64,000 nucleotides of DNA from assembly GCF_003259615.1 (NCBI RefSeq), contig NZ_QLLR01000003.1:248001-312000 (forward strand), given 5' to 3'. The stretch is from Pedobacter cryoconitis (GTDB lineage Bacteria; Bacteroidota; Bacteroidia; Sphingobacteriales; Sphingobacteriaceae). Position 1 is the first letter of the stretch; each line of letters begins with the position of its first letter. This document shows positions 1-8,475 of the stretch, one piece after another. The position numbers and the translations under genes are program-made. The notes under the pieces are model-generated. The model was not told the DNA's origin, searched no databases, and saw nothing but the letters and a program-made list of their open reading frames with translations.

Positions 1-889
1 TAGGCTTAACTGGCGCGGGAATTTTTTCTGCGCCAATCATTTCCAGTAAGTTGATCTCTATTGTTCTTGTAATCTGGTTTAAAGGTACTGAGGAAGAGTT
101 ATTCTCAAAAGGATCGATCAGGCTCATTCCATTGATCTGTGTAGATACAAAGACAAAACCAACCAGCCAGCCAATAAAGATAGCCCATACCCCTGCTTCA
201 TGACTCACTACTAAGGTCAGTGACACCACAAATAACCAGATAAAGACTTTGGTGAAATAATTATAAGTTGTCGGGAAAACCGTGTTTTTAATCCGTTCAG
301 CTCTTCCCATATGATCGGAGAAATTAACCAGGAGCTTGTTCAGCTCCATGAAACGGAAACCATCAATCATTCCATCTTTACTGAGCTGTTGTAAATCTCT
401 GGATTGCAAGGTTAGAATAGCATTGTGCACGTTACTATGGAGATTGATTTCCTGCAGATCAGCCTCATCCAGGTATTGCTGATAATTTTCATCCACCGCG
501 TCCCTGAGTTTGGCTTTAAGGGCATATAAAAACCCAATATGGCGGCGGACCATTCTATCTTTTAATCCTTTAAATTCCTGGTCGCTGGTTTCATTCTGGG
601 AGATATAGGTAATCACACTTCTGGCCCATGACCTGGAGTCATTGACTAAAGAACCCCATATTTTGCGGGCTTCCCACCATCGGTCGTAAGCCTGGTTATT
701 ATTAAATCCAATAAAAAAAGCTATCGCGGTACCTAAAACGGTAGGAATGATAGCTGGGATCTCAAAGTTATGTTTAATCAGGAACGCTCTGGTCAGATAC
801 GCCCCTGTGCAGGAAAAGATCATGATAAGGTCTACTTGCCAGGTATTTCTGAGAATACGGCTTAACCGGATGTTGTGTACTATTAGCAT
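1..889 (-). CDS. Bestrophin-like (UPF0187/YneE family) anion channel, 3' end outside window
   Basis: Reading leftwards from an ATG at 889, the frame stays open for 296 codons to the window edge, so only the last few residues are missing (the family is usually about 300 aa). The bestrophin hallmark is visible near residues 65-85: NNQAYDRWWEARKIW, then LVNDSRSWAR. Hydrophobic segments flank it near residues 25-65 and again near 210-245. Bacterial homologues (KpBest, YneE) form pentameric anion or cation channels in the inner membrane; transport of a particular ion here is inference. The start lies five bases downstream of a perfect 15 bp inverted repeat (895-935) that could fold in the leader mRNA. 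Confidence 0.85.
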   Translation of the reverse strand, partial: MLIVHNIRLSRILRNTWQVDLIMIFSCTGAYLTRAFLIKHNFEIPAIIPTVLGTAIAFFIGFNNNQAYDRWWEARKIWGSLVNDSRSWARSVITYISQNETSDQEFKGLKDRMVRRHIGFLYALKAKLRDAVDENYQQYLDEADLQEINLHSNVHNAILTLQSRDLQQLSKDGMIDGFRFMELNKLLVNFSDHMGRAERIKNTVFPTTYNYFTKVFIWLFVVSLTLVVSHEAGVWAIFIGWLVGFVFVSTQINGMSLIDPFENNSSSVPLNQITRTIEINLLEMIGAEKIPAPVKP

Positions 890-894
890 TAGGG

Positions 895-935
895 AAATTT
901 GCGTTTTGTGTAATGTACAAACAAAACGCAAATTT
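895..935. promoter_or_regulatory. Perfect 15 bp inverted repeat in the leader of the bestrophin-like gene
   Basis: AAATTTGCGTTTTGT at 895-909 is mirrored exactly by ACAAAACGCAAATTT at 921-935, with an 11-base spacer. It sits between the methyltransferase stop (973) and the channel start (889), both on the minus strand. There is no T-tract after it on the minus strand, so a classical terminator is unlikely. A leader hairpin covering the ribosome binding region, or a dimeric-repressor operator, fits better. Confidence 0.6.
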
Positions 936-972
936 GTTTGCTAACCCCTATGAATAAAATGCTTTTTTTCTA

Positions 973-2160
973 TTACAATACCCTCAATAATAAACCCTTA
1001 AGATATTCTCCTTCTGGAAAAGAAATTCTTACCGGGTGATCTTCGGGCTGATGGAATTGTTTGATGATCTGTACTTCTCTGCCTGCATCTAAGGCTGCCC
1101 AGGCAATAATCTGTTTGAAAGTTTCCAGATCAACAGCTCCTGAACAAGAGTAAGTAGCCAGAATACCACCTTTTTTAAGCAATAACATGCCCAGTCTGTT
1201 TAAGTCTTTGTAAGCACGTGCAGCTCTGTCTAAAGCAGACCTTGAAGGTGCATATTTTGGCGGATCAAGAACGATCACATCAAATAATCTTCCATCTTCT
1301 TTAAAAACGCGGAGTTGTTTATTCACGTCAGACTGTACGCTGGTTTGCTGATGTTCCATGAAGCCGTTTAAACCAAGGTTATGTTTTAAGGTTTCCATAG
1401 CCAGGGCCGAACTGTCCACACTGGTTACATGTTTAGCGCCGTGTTTTAAGCTATTTAAAGTGAATCCGCCACTGTAGCAGAAGCAATCCAGTACTTCTTT
1501 GTCTTTGGTATAGGCGGCAAGGATTTCACGGTTATCACGCTGATCGCAGTAAAAACCAGATTTCTGACCGTCTGCAATATTGATATGATAGCGAACGCCA
1601 TTTTCTTTAACCTCGATAAATTCTGGCGGGGTTTCTCCCCAAAGTAAGCCTTGCGAAACTTCCAGGTTTTCGTGGGTACGTGCATTGGCATCACTTTTAT
1701 CAAAGATCCCGATCGGGTTTAGTTCCGCAATTAAGATCTCAATCAGTTCTGCTTTAACATTCTCCATTCCTGCGCTCAGGATTTGTAAAGAAAGGTAGTC
1801 AGCATATTTATCAACGATTAGTCCGGGCAGGTAATCGGCTTCACTAAATACTAAACGGCAGGTATTTGTTTGCTGATCGCTCAGTAAATGTGCGCGGGAA
1901 GCAATTGCATCTTTCAATCTCACTTCATACCAGGCTTTATCAATAATGTTGTCTTCTTCCCATTCCAATAAACGCACTGCTACGCGTGACTGGCCGTTAT
2001 AATAGCCATAAGCTAAGAAGGACTGGTCGGCTGCAAGAACCTTGATAACCTCTCCATTCAATGGATTACCTTTAACTTTATCTATAGCTCCTGAAAATAC
2101 CCAGGGGTGTTTTTGGTGGACGGCTTTTTCTTTGCCTTTTTTAAGTACAACATCAATCAT
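973..2160 (-). CDS. rlmI: RlmI-like class I SAM-dependent rRNA (cytosine-C5) methyltransferase
   Basis: The 395-residue product has an N-terminal PUA-like part (KGKEKAVHQKHPWVFSGAI) followed by a Rossmann methyltransferase domain. Motif I is DCFCYSGGFTLN and motif IV is VLDPPKYAPSR. A later YSCSG segment carries the expected catalytic cysteine of m5C enzymes. E. coli RlmI methylates C1962 of 23S rRNA; the same target here is inferred from family. I start at the ATG at 2160 (MIDVVLKKG), not at an in-frame ATG 33 bases upstream, because homologues begin at this point and the extra residues look non-coding. The gene stands alone and diverges from csaA. Confidence 0.88.
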   Translation of the reverse strand: MIDVVLKKGKEKAVHQKHPWVFSGAIDKVKGNPLNGEVIKVLAADQSFLAYGYYNGQSRVAVRLLEWEEDNIIDKAWYEVRLKDAIASRAHLLSDQQTNTCRLVFSEADYLPGLIVDKYADYLSLQILSAGMENVKAELIEILIAELNPIGIFDKSDANARTHENLEVSQGLLWGETPPEFIEVKENGVRYHINIADGQKSGFYCDQRDNREILAAYTKDKEVLDCFCYSGGFTLNSLKHGAKHVTSVDSSALAMETLKHNLGLNGFMEHQQTSVQSDVNKQLRVFKEDGRLFDVIVLDPPKYAPSRSALDRAARAYKDLNRLGMLLLKKGGILATYSCSGAVDLETFKQIIAWAALDAGREVQIIKQFHQPEDHPVRISFPEGEYLKGLLLRVL

Positions 2161-2250
2161 GTTACAAAGGTAACAAAAAGCAATAGTGAACATAGGGCAT
2201 TATAAGCTGAAGATTCGTAATTTTATCGGTGTACAAATACGAGAGCGAAT

Positions 2251-2586
2251 ATGGAACCTATTGACTGGAATGATTTTGAGAAGGTCGAATTAAGAGCAGG
2301 CACAATTTTAGAAGTCCTGGATTTCCCTGAAGCCCGGAAACCGGCTTATAAAGTTAAGGTGGATTTTGGCGAGTATGGGCAGAAAATGAGCAGTGCACAG
2401 ATTACCGCTCACTATACCAAAGAAGAGCTGGTCGGCAAACAGATTGTGGGCGTGGTGAACTTTCCTAAAAAGCAGATTGGCAAGTTTATGTCAGAATTTC
2501 TGGTTACTGGTTTTGCAGATGAGGATGGGAGTATTGTATTGACAACGCTGCTGGGAAAAGTACCCAATGGCAGTAAATTGTGTTAA
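2251..2586 (+). CDS. csaA: CsaA-like tRNA-binding OB-fold protein
   Basis: At 111 residues this matches the length of stand-alone tRNA-binding domain proteins (CsaA, related to the C-terminal domains of MetRS and Arc1p). Typical stretches are [12 protein letters not shown] near the N-terminus, [10 protein letters not shown], and [15 protein letters not shown] in the C-terminal half. B. subtilis CsaA was described as a secretion chaperone and also binds tRNA; the cellular job here is open. tadA follows after five bases, so the two are probably co-transcribed. Confidence 0.88.
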   Translation: MEPIDWNDFEKVELRAGTILEVLDFPEARKPAYKVKVDFGEYGQKMSSAQITAHYTKEELVGKQIVGVVNFPKKQIGKFMSEFLVTGFADEDGSIVLTTLLGKVPNGSKLC

Positions 2587-2591
2587 AATAA

Positions 2592-3065
2592 ATGAGTTAT
2601 TATAATTTTTCTGAAGAAAAGGATCTGCCACAAGAAGATGAACATTATATGCGTCTTGCTTTGCAGGAAGCACAAATAGCTTTTGATCAGGAGGAAATTC
2701 CCATCGGGGCGATAGTGGTTTGCAAGGGCCGGATTGTTGGACGCGGACATAATCTTACCGAACAATTAAATGATGTCACTGCGCATGCGGAAATGCAGGC
2801 GTTTACGGCGGCAAGTTTAACACTGGGTGGTAAGTATCTGAAGGATTGCACGCTATATGTAACTGTGGAGCCTTGTGTGATGTGTGCTGGTGCAGCTTAC
2901 TGGACACAAATTAGCAGGATCGTCTACGGGGCTTCAGAAGAGAAGCGTGGATTTACAAGTAAAAATGCTAATTTGCTGCATCCAAAAACGGTGACGCAAA
3001 AAGGAGTACTGGCACTGGAATGTGCACAGCTGATGAAGCGTTTCTTTGAGAACAAACGAGGGTAA
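2592..3065 (+). CDS. tadA: tRNA adenosine(34) deaminase / nucleoside deaminase
   Basis: A 157-residue zinc deaminase. The metal and catalytic motif HAEMQAF gives His65 and Glu67, and PCVMCAGA gives Cys95 and Cys98. This is the TadA arrangement that converts A34 to inosine in tRNA-Arg(ACG). The N-terminus (about 17 residues before the fold) is slightly longer than usual. The upstream csaA ends five bases earlier, so this is a small tRNA-related pair. Guanine deaminase is the main alternative in the same superfamily, but the short E-x-C-VMCAGA context favours TadA. Confidence 0.87.
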   Translation: MSYYNFSEEKDLPQEDEHYMRLALQEAQIAFDQEEIPIGAIVVCKGRIVGRGHNLTEQLNDVTAHAEMQAFTAASLTLGGKYLKDCTLYVTVEPCVMCAGAAYWTQISRIVYGASEEKRGFTSKNANLLHPKTVTQKGVLALECAQLMKRFFENKRG

Positions 3066-3101
3066 ATGACAAATTACTGAACAATACTGCACCTTGAATG
3101 T

Positions 3102-3109
3102 TATCTTTG
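3102..3109 (+). promoter_or_regulatory. -7 promoter element upstream of superoxide dismutase
   Basis: TATCTTTG matches the Bacteroidota sigma-ABfr -7 consensus TAnnTTTG. It lies 36 bases before the sod start, so a short leader is predicted. I could not assign a convincing -33 element. Confidence 0.55.
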
Positions 3110-3145
3110 TGGACCATTAATTTTTAAACTTAAATATACAATAAT

Positions 3146-3751
3146 ATGGCTTTTGAATTACCTGCGTTACCTTACGCAACAGATGCATTAGAACCGCATA
3201 TCGATAAAACTACCATGGAAATTCACCATGATAAACATCACCAGGCTTATGTTACTAATTTAAATAAAGCTTTAGAAGGCAAACCTGAGGCTTCTCAAAG
3301 TTTGGAAGAAATCGTTAAAAACATTTCTAAGTTTCCTGCAGCAGTAAGAAACAATGGCGGTGGTCACTTTAACCACTCTTTATTCTGGGAAGTTATGGGA
3401 CACAATAAAGGTGGTGAGCCAACAGGTGAATTAGCTGAAGCTATCAAAGCTGCTTTCGGTTCTTTCGCTGATTTCAAAACTAAATTCGCTGAAGCAGGTG
3501 CTACACGTTTTGGTTCTGGATGGGCTTGGTTAAGCGTTGGTGCTGACCGTAAATTAGTTGTTTCTTCTACACCTAACCAGGATAATCCATTAATGGATGT
3601 TGCTGAAGTTAAAGGTACTCCAATCTTAGGAATGGATGTTTGGGAACATGCTTACTACTTAAAATATCAAAACAAACGTCCTGATTATATCGCTGCATTC
3701 TGGAATGTAGTAAACTGGGATGCAGTTGCTGAGCGTTTCAAAAAAGCATAA
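3146..3751 (+). CDS. sodB: Superoxide dismutase (Fe/Mn family)
   Basis: The 201-residue protein has the full Fe/Mn-SOD signature. Metal ligands are His27 in [12 protein letters not shown], a His in [11 protein letters not shown], and the Asp and His of [11 protein letters not shown] near residues 158-162. It converts superoxide to H2O2 and O2 in the cytoplasm. Whether it uses Fe or Mn, or is cambialistic, cannot be read from the sequence, so the symbol is provisional. The codon use is highly biased (for example repeated TTA and GCT), as expected for an abundant protein. It is a single-gene unit with its own -7 element and a strong terminator. Confidence 0.95.
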   Translation: MAFELPALPYATDALEPHIDKTTMEIHHDKHHQAYVTNLNKALEGKPEASQSLEEIVKNISKFPAAVRNNGGGHFNHSLFWEVMGHNKGGEPTGELAEAIKAAFGSFADFKTKFAEAGATRFGSGWAWLSVGADRKLVVSSTPNQDNPLMDVAEVKGTPILGMDVWEHAYYLKYQNKRPDYIAAFWNVVNWDAVAERFKKA

Positions 3752-3770
3752 GCTTTAAAGAAATCTTAAA

Positions 3771-3808
3771 TTAAAAAAGGGCATGACTTAGGTTATGCCC
3801 TTTTTTAA
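3771..3808 (+). terminator. Rho-independent terminator of the superoxide dismutase gene
   Basis: A perfect 14 bp stem (arms 3771-3784 and 3795-3808, core AAAAAAGGGCAT / ATGCCCTTTTTT) with a 10-base loop ends in a T-run. It begins 20 bases after the sod stop and could work in both directions. Confidence 0.9.
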
Positions 3809-3889
3809 TTTAAATGTAAATCTGCCGGTGTTTCCTGGAAACTAATTGTTATTTTAGTAAACGATATACTGAATAACAGCCACTGATTT

Positions 3890-5353
3890 ATGAAGTCTTT
3901 AATCCCCGTATTCCTTCTTATCCTTCCGCTTTTAAGCGCAGGGCAATCCATAGACAAAGAGCTGGTTAAAGAAACTGACCGGCTGGTTCCGGAGCTGCTG
4001 GAAGTTTATAAGGTCCCGGGACTTTCTGTTGCGATTGTGAAAGGAGATCAGGTGATCCTTTGTAAAGGGTATGGCTTATCGAATATAGAGAAGGATACTC
4101 CTTTTGATCAGAACACACCTGGGATGCTCGCTTCGGCTACTAAGTTTTTTACTAACCTGAGCGTTCTTAAAGCAGTACAAAATGGCATAGTTGACCTTGA
4201 TTTACCTTTGAAAACTTATATTCCGGAGGTAAGATCAGACTGGCAGGACATTCCTTTATGGCGGTTGCTGAACCTGACTTCGGGTATTCCTTCAACAGAA
4301 AAAACTCCTTTTGATCAAATGAACGAAGAGCAGCAGAGAAAGCTGACTTCCCGCAAATATTTTGACCTGATTAAAGATATGCCACTGGATTTTCAGCCCG
4401 GAACAGACTGGCGTTATCAGCAAACTACTTTTGCCATGGTAGCGATGATTATCTCTGAGAAAATGGGTAAATCCTGGCAGGATATTGTACAGCAAAGTGT
4501 GTTTGACCCAGCGGGAATGAAACATACCCGTCATCTGGAACAAATTAGTAACCCTGCTGATTTACCTGTCAGTTATGAAGTGACAGGTGGGGGGATCTTA
4601 CCTGCAAAATTCTTTTACCCCCTTGTACAAAGCACTGGCGCTGGCTATAATACCACAGCGAGTGATATGGCCAGTCTTTTTCTGGCACTCAATAGCGGTA
4701 AAATAGTTCCGCTGAAGCTGATTGAAAAAGAAGTTTTTGCTAAGAGCAGGATCTTTATACAAGACTCTGTTACCCATGAGGGCTATAGTATCGCTTCAGA
4801 GATTCAGCCTTATGGAGGCTTACCAACCATGGGACATCCTGGTGGGATGGGGATAGCCGTAATCCGCTATTCGCCAGATAAAAAGATTGGTGTCGCCGTG
4901 TTGGCGAATGAGAAAAATACACGGATAGCTGCTGTATTAACGGATCAGTTGTTAACTAGTTTATTGGGAGGAATTCCCCTGAAAAAACAGAAAACTAAGG
5001 TAGCCTATGCCATAAGAAGAGCATTGGAAAGAACTAAAGCTAATTCAGCGCAACTTTATAAGGAGCTGAATAAACATAGGGATACTTATGATTTTACGAA
5101 TGCAGAAGCAGCACTGAATTCTCTTGGGTATAGTTTGCTTCGTGAGCACATGGAGGATGATGCGCTTAAAGTTTTTGAGTTAAATGCCTTGCAATTTCCC
5201 CGGTCTGCAAATGTATATGACAGTCTGGGTGAATTATACTTGAAATTGGGGGATAAAAAATTGGCAATCGTTAACTATGAGAAATGTCTTGCGCTAAACC
5301 CCAAAATTGAAACGGCATTAAAAGCGCTCAAAGAACTCAAATCAGGTAATTAA
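3890..5353 (+). CDS. Periplasmic serine hydrolase (class C beta-lactamase/DD-peptidase fold) with TPR tail
   Basis: The 487-residue protein has a signal peptide ending near residue 18. The beta-lactamase fold follows, with SxxK motif Ser82-Ala-Thr-Lys85, a Tyr176-Gln-Gln in place of the usual YxN, and GHPGG as the third box. The last 90 residues leave the hydrolase fold and contain at least one TPR-like unit (NVYDSLGELYLKLGDKKLA). This layout is common among Bacteroidota serine hydrolases of unknown substrate, for example peptide or ester hydrolases. True beta-lactamase activity is not supported by the altered second motif. The gene is monocistronic and convergent with oxyR. Confidence 0.82.
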   Translation: MKSLIPVFLLILPLLSAGQSIDKELVKETDRLVPELLEVYKVPGLSVAIVKGDQVILCKGYGLSNIEKDTPFDQNTPGMLASATKFFTNLSVLKAVQNGIVDLDLPLKTYIPEVRSDWQDIPLWRLLNLTSGIPSTEKTPFDQMNEEQQRKLTSRKYFDLIKDMPLDFQPGTDWRYQQTTFAMVAMIISEKMGKSWQDIVQQSVFDPAGMKHTRHLEQISNPADLPVSYEVTGGGILPAKFFYPLVQSTGAGYNTTASDMASLFLALNSGKIVPLKLIEKEVFAKSRIFIQDSVTHEGYSIASEIQPYGGLPTMGHPGGMGIAVIRYSPDKKIGVAVLANEKNTRIAAVLTDQLLTSLLGGIPLKKQKTKVAYAIRRALERTKANSAQLYKELNKHRDTYDFTNAEAALNSLGYSLLREHMEDDALKVFELNALQFPRSANVYDSLGELYLKLGDKKLAIVNYEKCLALNPKIETALKALKELKSGN

Positions 5354-5404
5354 AATTGTTTTGCCCGGCTGGAGGTCAATAACCAACAGACGGGCGGAGC
5401 CTCA

Positions 5405-6337
5405 CTAAATTCCTACAACATCCTTTTTCTTTTTCTGCTTCATCGCCTTTGGGATAACGGCCAAAATCTCTTCTTTAAGCGCATTCAGCATCCTTTTCTT
5501 AATGTAGTTCTTGTGCGTTACCAGGCTAATTTCCCGAACAGGCTCAGGAGACTTAAAGGTCCTTACTTTGCTGAGTTGTTTAGCGGTTAATTCTGTTAAA
5601 GCCAGCTCTGGCAATAAAGTGGCCCCATTATTCATATCTACCATACGGATCAGTGTCTCAACACTTCCGGTATTATAAGTTAAGCCCTGTAAACGGTTGT
5701 CTTTGGTAGACCTGCATATATTCAAAACCTGTGAACGCATACAGTGACCTTCATTCAGCAGCCAGATGTTTTCATCTTCCAGATCATTTGCGTCAATGTT
5801 TTTCTTCTTGAAGAGCTTGCTGTTTTTACTGATATAAGTAACGAAATTCTCGTAATACATCGGAATTTCTGTGATGGAATTGTCACCAAGCGGAGTGGCT
5901 AATATTCCACAATCCAGTACACCTGTTTTAAGGTGGTGGATAATATCTTCGGTGGTATATTCCCAGATCAATAGTTTTAAGTCTGGATATTTTTCCATCA
6001 TGGAAGCAATGACCTGTGGCAATAGATAGGGGGCTACAGTAGGGATAATGCCTACTTTAAGTTCGCCCACAATATCCTGTTGCTGACTGCTGATGATTTC
6101 TTTGATTTTTTGACTTTCCTGAAGGACAAGGCGGGCCTGCTCAATAATCTGAGAGCCGATTTCCGTAGGGATAACTGGTTGTTTACTTCTGTCAAATATT
6201 TTAACATTCAACATTTCTTCCAGCTTTTGTACCTGCATACTGAGCGTTGGCTGGGTAACAAAGCACTTTTCGGCTGCGCCAACAAAGCTTCTGTAGGTAT
6301 CTACGGCTACAATATATTCTAGTTGAACTAAGGTCAT
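5405..6337 (-). CDS. oxyR: LysR-type hydrogen-peroxide sensor/activator OxyR
   Basis: The 310-residue LysR regulator has an N-terminal winged HTH (residues 1-60, FVGAAEKCFVTQPTLSMQVQKLE). Its C-terminal sensor domain carries GHCMRSQVLNIC. The two cysteines fall at residues 199 and 208, the same numbers as the redox disulfide of E. coli OxyR, which is strong support for peroxide sensing. The start lies against a perfect 16 bp inverted repeat that surrounds its own -7 element, so autoregulation is likely. Likely targets (catalase, AhpCF, Dps) are not in this window, although sod lies nearby. Confidence 0.92.
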   Translation of the reverse strand: MTLVQLEYIVAVDTYRSFVGAAEKCFVTQPTLSMQVQKLEEMLNVKIFDRSKQPVIPTEIGSQIIEQARLVLQESQKIKEIISSQQQDIVGELKVGIIPTVAPYLLPQVIASMMEKYPDLKLLIWEYTTEDIIHHLKTGVLDCGILATPLGDNSITEIPMYYENFVTYISKNSKLFKKKNIDANDLEDENIWLLNEGHCMRSQVLNICRSTKDNRLQGLTYNTGSVETLIRMVDMNNGATLLPELALTELTAKQLSKVRTFKSPEPVREISLVTHKNYIKKRMLNALKEEILAVIPKAMKQKKKKDVVGI

Positions 6338-6385
6338 ATAGCTAAAGTTTATTTTCTTTTACAAAGGTATAAACTTTAGCTATAT
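6336..6385. promoter_or_regulatory. oxyR operator-promoter: 16 bp perfect inverted repeat around a -7 element
   Basis: ATATAGCTAAAGTTTA at 6336-6351 is mirrored by TAAACTTTAGCTATAT at 6370-6385 with an 18-base spacer. The spacer contains, on the minus strand, TACCTTTG (6369 to 6362), a perfect TAnnTTTG -7 box for oxyR. The outer ATAG/CTAT ends resemble half-site ends of the OxyR consensus. OxyR binding itself is inference. Confidence 0.65.
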
Positions 6386-6404
6386 GGACGCTTGCTAAAA
6401 TTGA

Positions 6405-7334
6405 CTAAATATGTTTCGCCATAAAATCCTGATAAGCGAGGTGAATTCCTTCCTCCAGTTCAACCTGATGTTTCCATCCAAGGCTATGCAATTTCGATAC
6501 ATCCATTAATTTGCGGGGAGTGCCGTCTGGTTTAGTGCTGTCAAAAGTAAGTGCACCTTCAAAGCCGGTTACTTTTTTAACCAGCAGTGCCAGGTCTTTG
6601 ATGGTTAAGTCTTCCCCGGTACCGATGTTAATCAGGTGCGGCTCATTGTAATTTTGCATTAAGAAATAACACGCATTGGCCAGATCATCTGCAAATAAGA
6701 ATTCACGCATCGGTGAACCTGATCCCCAGATCACAACTTCTGGTGTCCCGTTAACTTTGGCCTCATGAAACTTGCGGATTAAAGCAGGCAGTACATGAGA
6801 GTTCTGAGGATGGTAGTTGTCATTATAGCCGTATAAATTGGTTGGCATGACAGAAATGAAATTACAATTATACTGAGCGCGGTAAGCATCACATAATTTG
6901 ATACCTGCTATTTTAGCAATCGCGTAGGGTTCGTTAGTCTCTTCCAGCAAACCTGTTAAAAGATATTCTTCTTTTAAGGGCTGCGGGGCTAATTTCGGAT
7001 AAATACAGCTTGAACCCAGGAACATTAATTTTTTAACGCCTGTTTCATAAGCCTGGTGAATTACATTATTCTGGATAGCCAGATTTTCATAAAGAAAATC
7101 AGCTCTGTAAGTGTTATTTGCAATGATCCCGCCTACTTTTGCAGCTGCAAGGAATACATAGTCTGGTTTCTCTGCGACAAAAAAGTCTGTCACAGCCTGC
7201 TGATTGCGCAGGTCTAACTCCGAAGAAGTCCGGGTAACCAGGTTTGTATAACCTTCACTCAGCAATTTACGGTGAATAGCTGATCCTACCATCCCACGAT
7301 GGCCTGCGATATAAATTTTTGCGCTCTTTTCCAA
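6405..7334 (-). CDS. fcl: GDP-L-fucose synthase
   Basis: The 309-residue short-chain dehydrogenase has the NAD(P)-binding motif [10 protein letters not shown] at the N-terminus and the catalytic YAIAKIAG (Tyr-x-x-x-Lys) near residue 137. Family-specific blocks include [27 protein letters not shown] and [16 protein letters not shown]. It performs the epimerase-reductase step from GDP-4-keto-6-deoxymannose to GDP-L-fucose for surface glycans. Its usual partner gmd is not in this window, so the pathway is split or gmd lies elsewhere. It reads away from trmB from a divergent promoter region. Confidence 0.93.
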   Translation of the reverse strand: MEKSAKIYIAGHRGMVGSAIHRKLLSEGYTNLVTRTSSELDLRNQQAVTDFFVAEKPDYVFLAAAKVGGIIANNTYRADFLYENLAIQNNVIHQAYETGVKKLMFLGSSCIYPKLAPQPLKEEYLLTGLLEETNEPYAIAKIAGIKLCDAYRAQYNCNFISVMPTNLYGYNDNYHPQNSHVLPALIRKFHEAKVNGTPEVVIWGSGSPMREFLFADDLANACYFLMQNYNEPHLINIGTGEDLTIKDLALLVKKVTGFEGALTFDSTKPDGTPRKLMDVSKLHSLGWKHQVELEEGIHLAYQDFMAKHI

Positions 7335-7357
7335 TTTGTTCTGAGGTAATATTTCTG

Positions 7358-7365
7358 CAAAATTA
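7358..7365 (-). promoter_or_regulatory. -7 promoter element for fcl
   Basis: On the minus strand the bases read TAATTTTG, matching TAnnTTTG, 24 bases before the fcl start. Confidence 0.5.
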
Positions 7366-7427
7366 CGAATTAGGGACGAGGATAATCACGCATCTAAAAT
7401 TAAAGAGACGCTGAAAAGATTAAATTG

Positions 7428-7435
7428 TATTTTTG
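7428..7435 (+). promoter_or_regulatory. -7 promoter element for trmB
   Basis: TATTTTTG matches TAnnTTTG and lies 17 bases before the trmB GTG start, so the transcript would be nearly leaderless. It is divergent from the fcl promoter 62 bases away. Confidence 0.5.
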
Positions 7436-7452
7436 CAGAAAAAATAATAATA

Positions 7453-8103
7453 GTGGGTAAAGATAAGTTAAGGAAATTTGCTGAAATTGATACCTTCCCG
7501 AATGTGTATCAGATGGAGGAAGGAATGGTGCTTCAAGGCAAATGGGCAGCGCAGCATTTTAAAAACGACAATCCGATAGTTCTGGAACTGGCTTGTGGTA
7601 AAGGGGAATATTCAGTAAATATGGCTAAGTTTTTCCCGGAGAAGAATTTTATAGGCATAGATTTAAAAGGGAACCGCATCTGGAGAGGTGCAAGGACCGG
7701 AGTAGATGAGAATATCAATAACCTGGCGTTTTTAAGGATACAAATTGAAGATATTGCAGCTTACTTTGGTGAAAATGAAGTAGATGAAATCTGGATTACT
7801 TTTCCTGATCCTCAGCCACAAGACAGCAGAGAAAAGAAAAGATTAACTTTTCCGGGTTTCCTGGACAAGTATAAAGGCTTTTTAAAACCAGGTGGTAAGA
7901 TTAATTTAAAGACCGACAATGACGGCTTGTATGCTTATACGGTTGAAAAGGTGGCAGAGTTAAATTTGCCATGTTATAAAAAGACAGATCATTTATATAC
8001 TTCAGAATTTTATGATGAAGTTTTAAAGATTAAAACACATTATGAAAGAATTTATTTAAAACAAGATAAAAACATAAATTACATTCAATTTTCTCTAGAC
8101 TAA
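7453..8103 (+). CDS. trmB: tRNA (guanine(46)-N7)-methyltransferase
   Basis: The 216-residue protein has the TrmB core. LELACGKGEYSVNMA forms the SAM pocket, then come NFIGIDLKGNRIW and the family signature ITFPDPQPQDSREKKRLTFPGFL, and a C-terminal KTHYERIYL. It makes m7G46 in tRNA variable loops. The start codon is GTG, since no ATG precedes the conserved N-terminus in frame. The stop codon overlaps the next gene in TAATG, so translation of the alkyltransferase-like gene is probably coupled. Confidence 0.92.
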   Translation: MGKDKLRKFAEIDTFPNVYQMEEGMVLQGKWAAQHFKNDNPIVLELACGKGEYSVNMAKFFPEKNFIGIDLKGNRIWRGARTGVDENINNLAFLRIQIEDIAAYFGENEVDEIWITFPDPQPQDSREKKRLTFPGFLDKYKGFLKPGGKINLKTDNDGLYAYTVEKVAELNLPCYKKTDHLYTSEFYDEVLKIKTHYERIYLKQDKNINYIQFSLD

Positions 8104-8429
8104 TGGAACAATCATTTTATGAGCAGGTTTATGAAGTAGTGCGGTTAATCCCTAAAGGGAGAGTAACCTCTTACGGCGCAATTGCGAAAGCCCTTGGGGC
8201 GGGTAAATCTTCCCGCCTGGTAGGTTATGCGATGAACCATGCCCATGATGCTTTGCCTCCTGTACCTGCTCACCGGGTCGTGAACCATAAAGGTTTGCTG
8301 ACCGGAAAATTTCATTTTCCAACCCCGGAACTGATGCAGGAGCTATTAGAGAACGAAGGACTGGTAATAGAGCAGGATAAAGTAAAAGACTTTAAAATCC
8401 ATTTTTGGGACCCTGCATTAGAACTATAA
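8103..8429 (+). CDS. Alkyltransferase-like (ATL) DNA damage-recognition protein
   Basis: A 108-residue protein of the MGMT DNA-binding domain only: RVTSYGAIAKALG is the helix-turn-helix, and GYAMNHAHDALPPVPAHRVV is the active-site region. The alkyl-acceptor cysteine of PCHRV is replaced by alanine (Ala56 in PAHRV). It therefore cannot be a methyltransferase and should instead flag O6-alkylguanine for nucleotide excision repair, as known ATL proteins do. Its ATG overlaps the trmB stop. The Tag glycosylase gene two genes downstream supports a role in alkylation repair. Confidence 0.87.
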   Translation: MEQSFYEQVYEVVRLIPKGRVTSYGAIAKALGAGKSSRLVGYAMNHAHDALPPVPAHRVVNHKGLLTGKFHFPTPELMQELLENEGLVIEQDKVKDFKIHFWDPALEL

Positions 8430-8475
8430 ACAGTTAGAACAATACAAATGCTGTAACCAGCTATTTAAATATGAT

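Noticed and set aside
747..944. Plus-strand frame across the bestrophin start region
   Set aside because: It is antisense to the bestrophin N-terminus and runs through the inverted repeat; cysteine/arginine-rich with no family.
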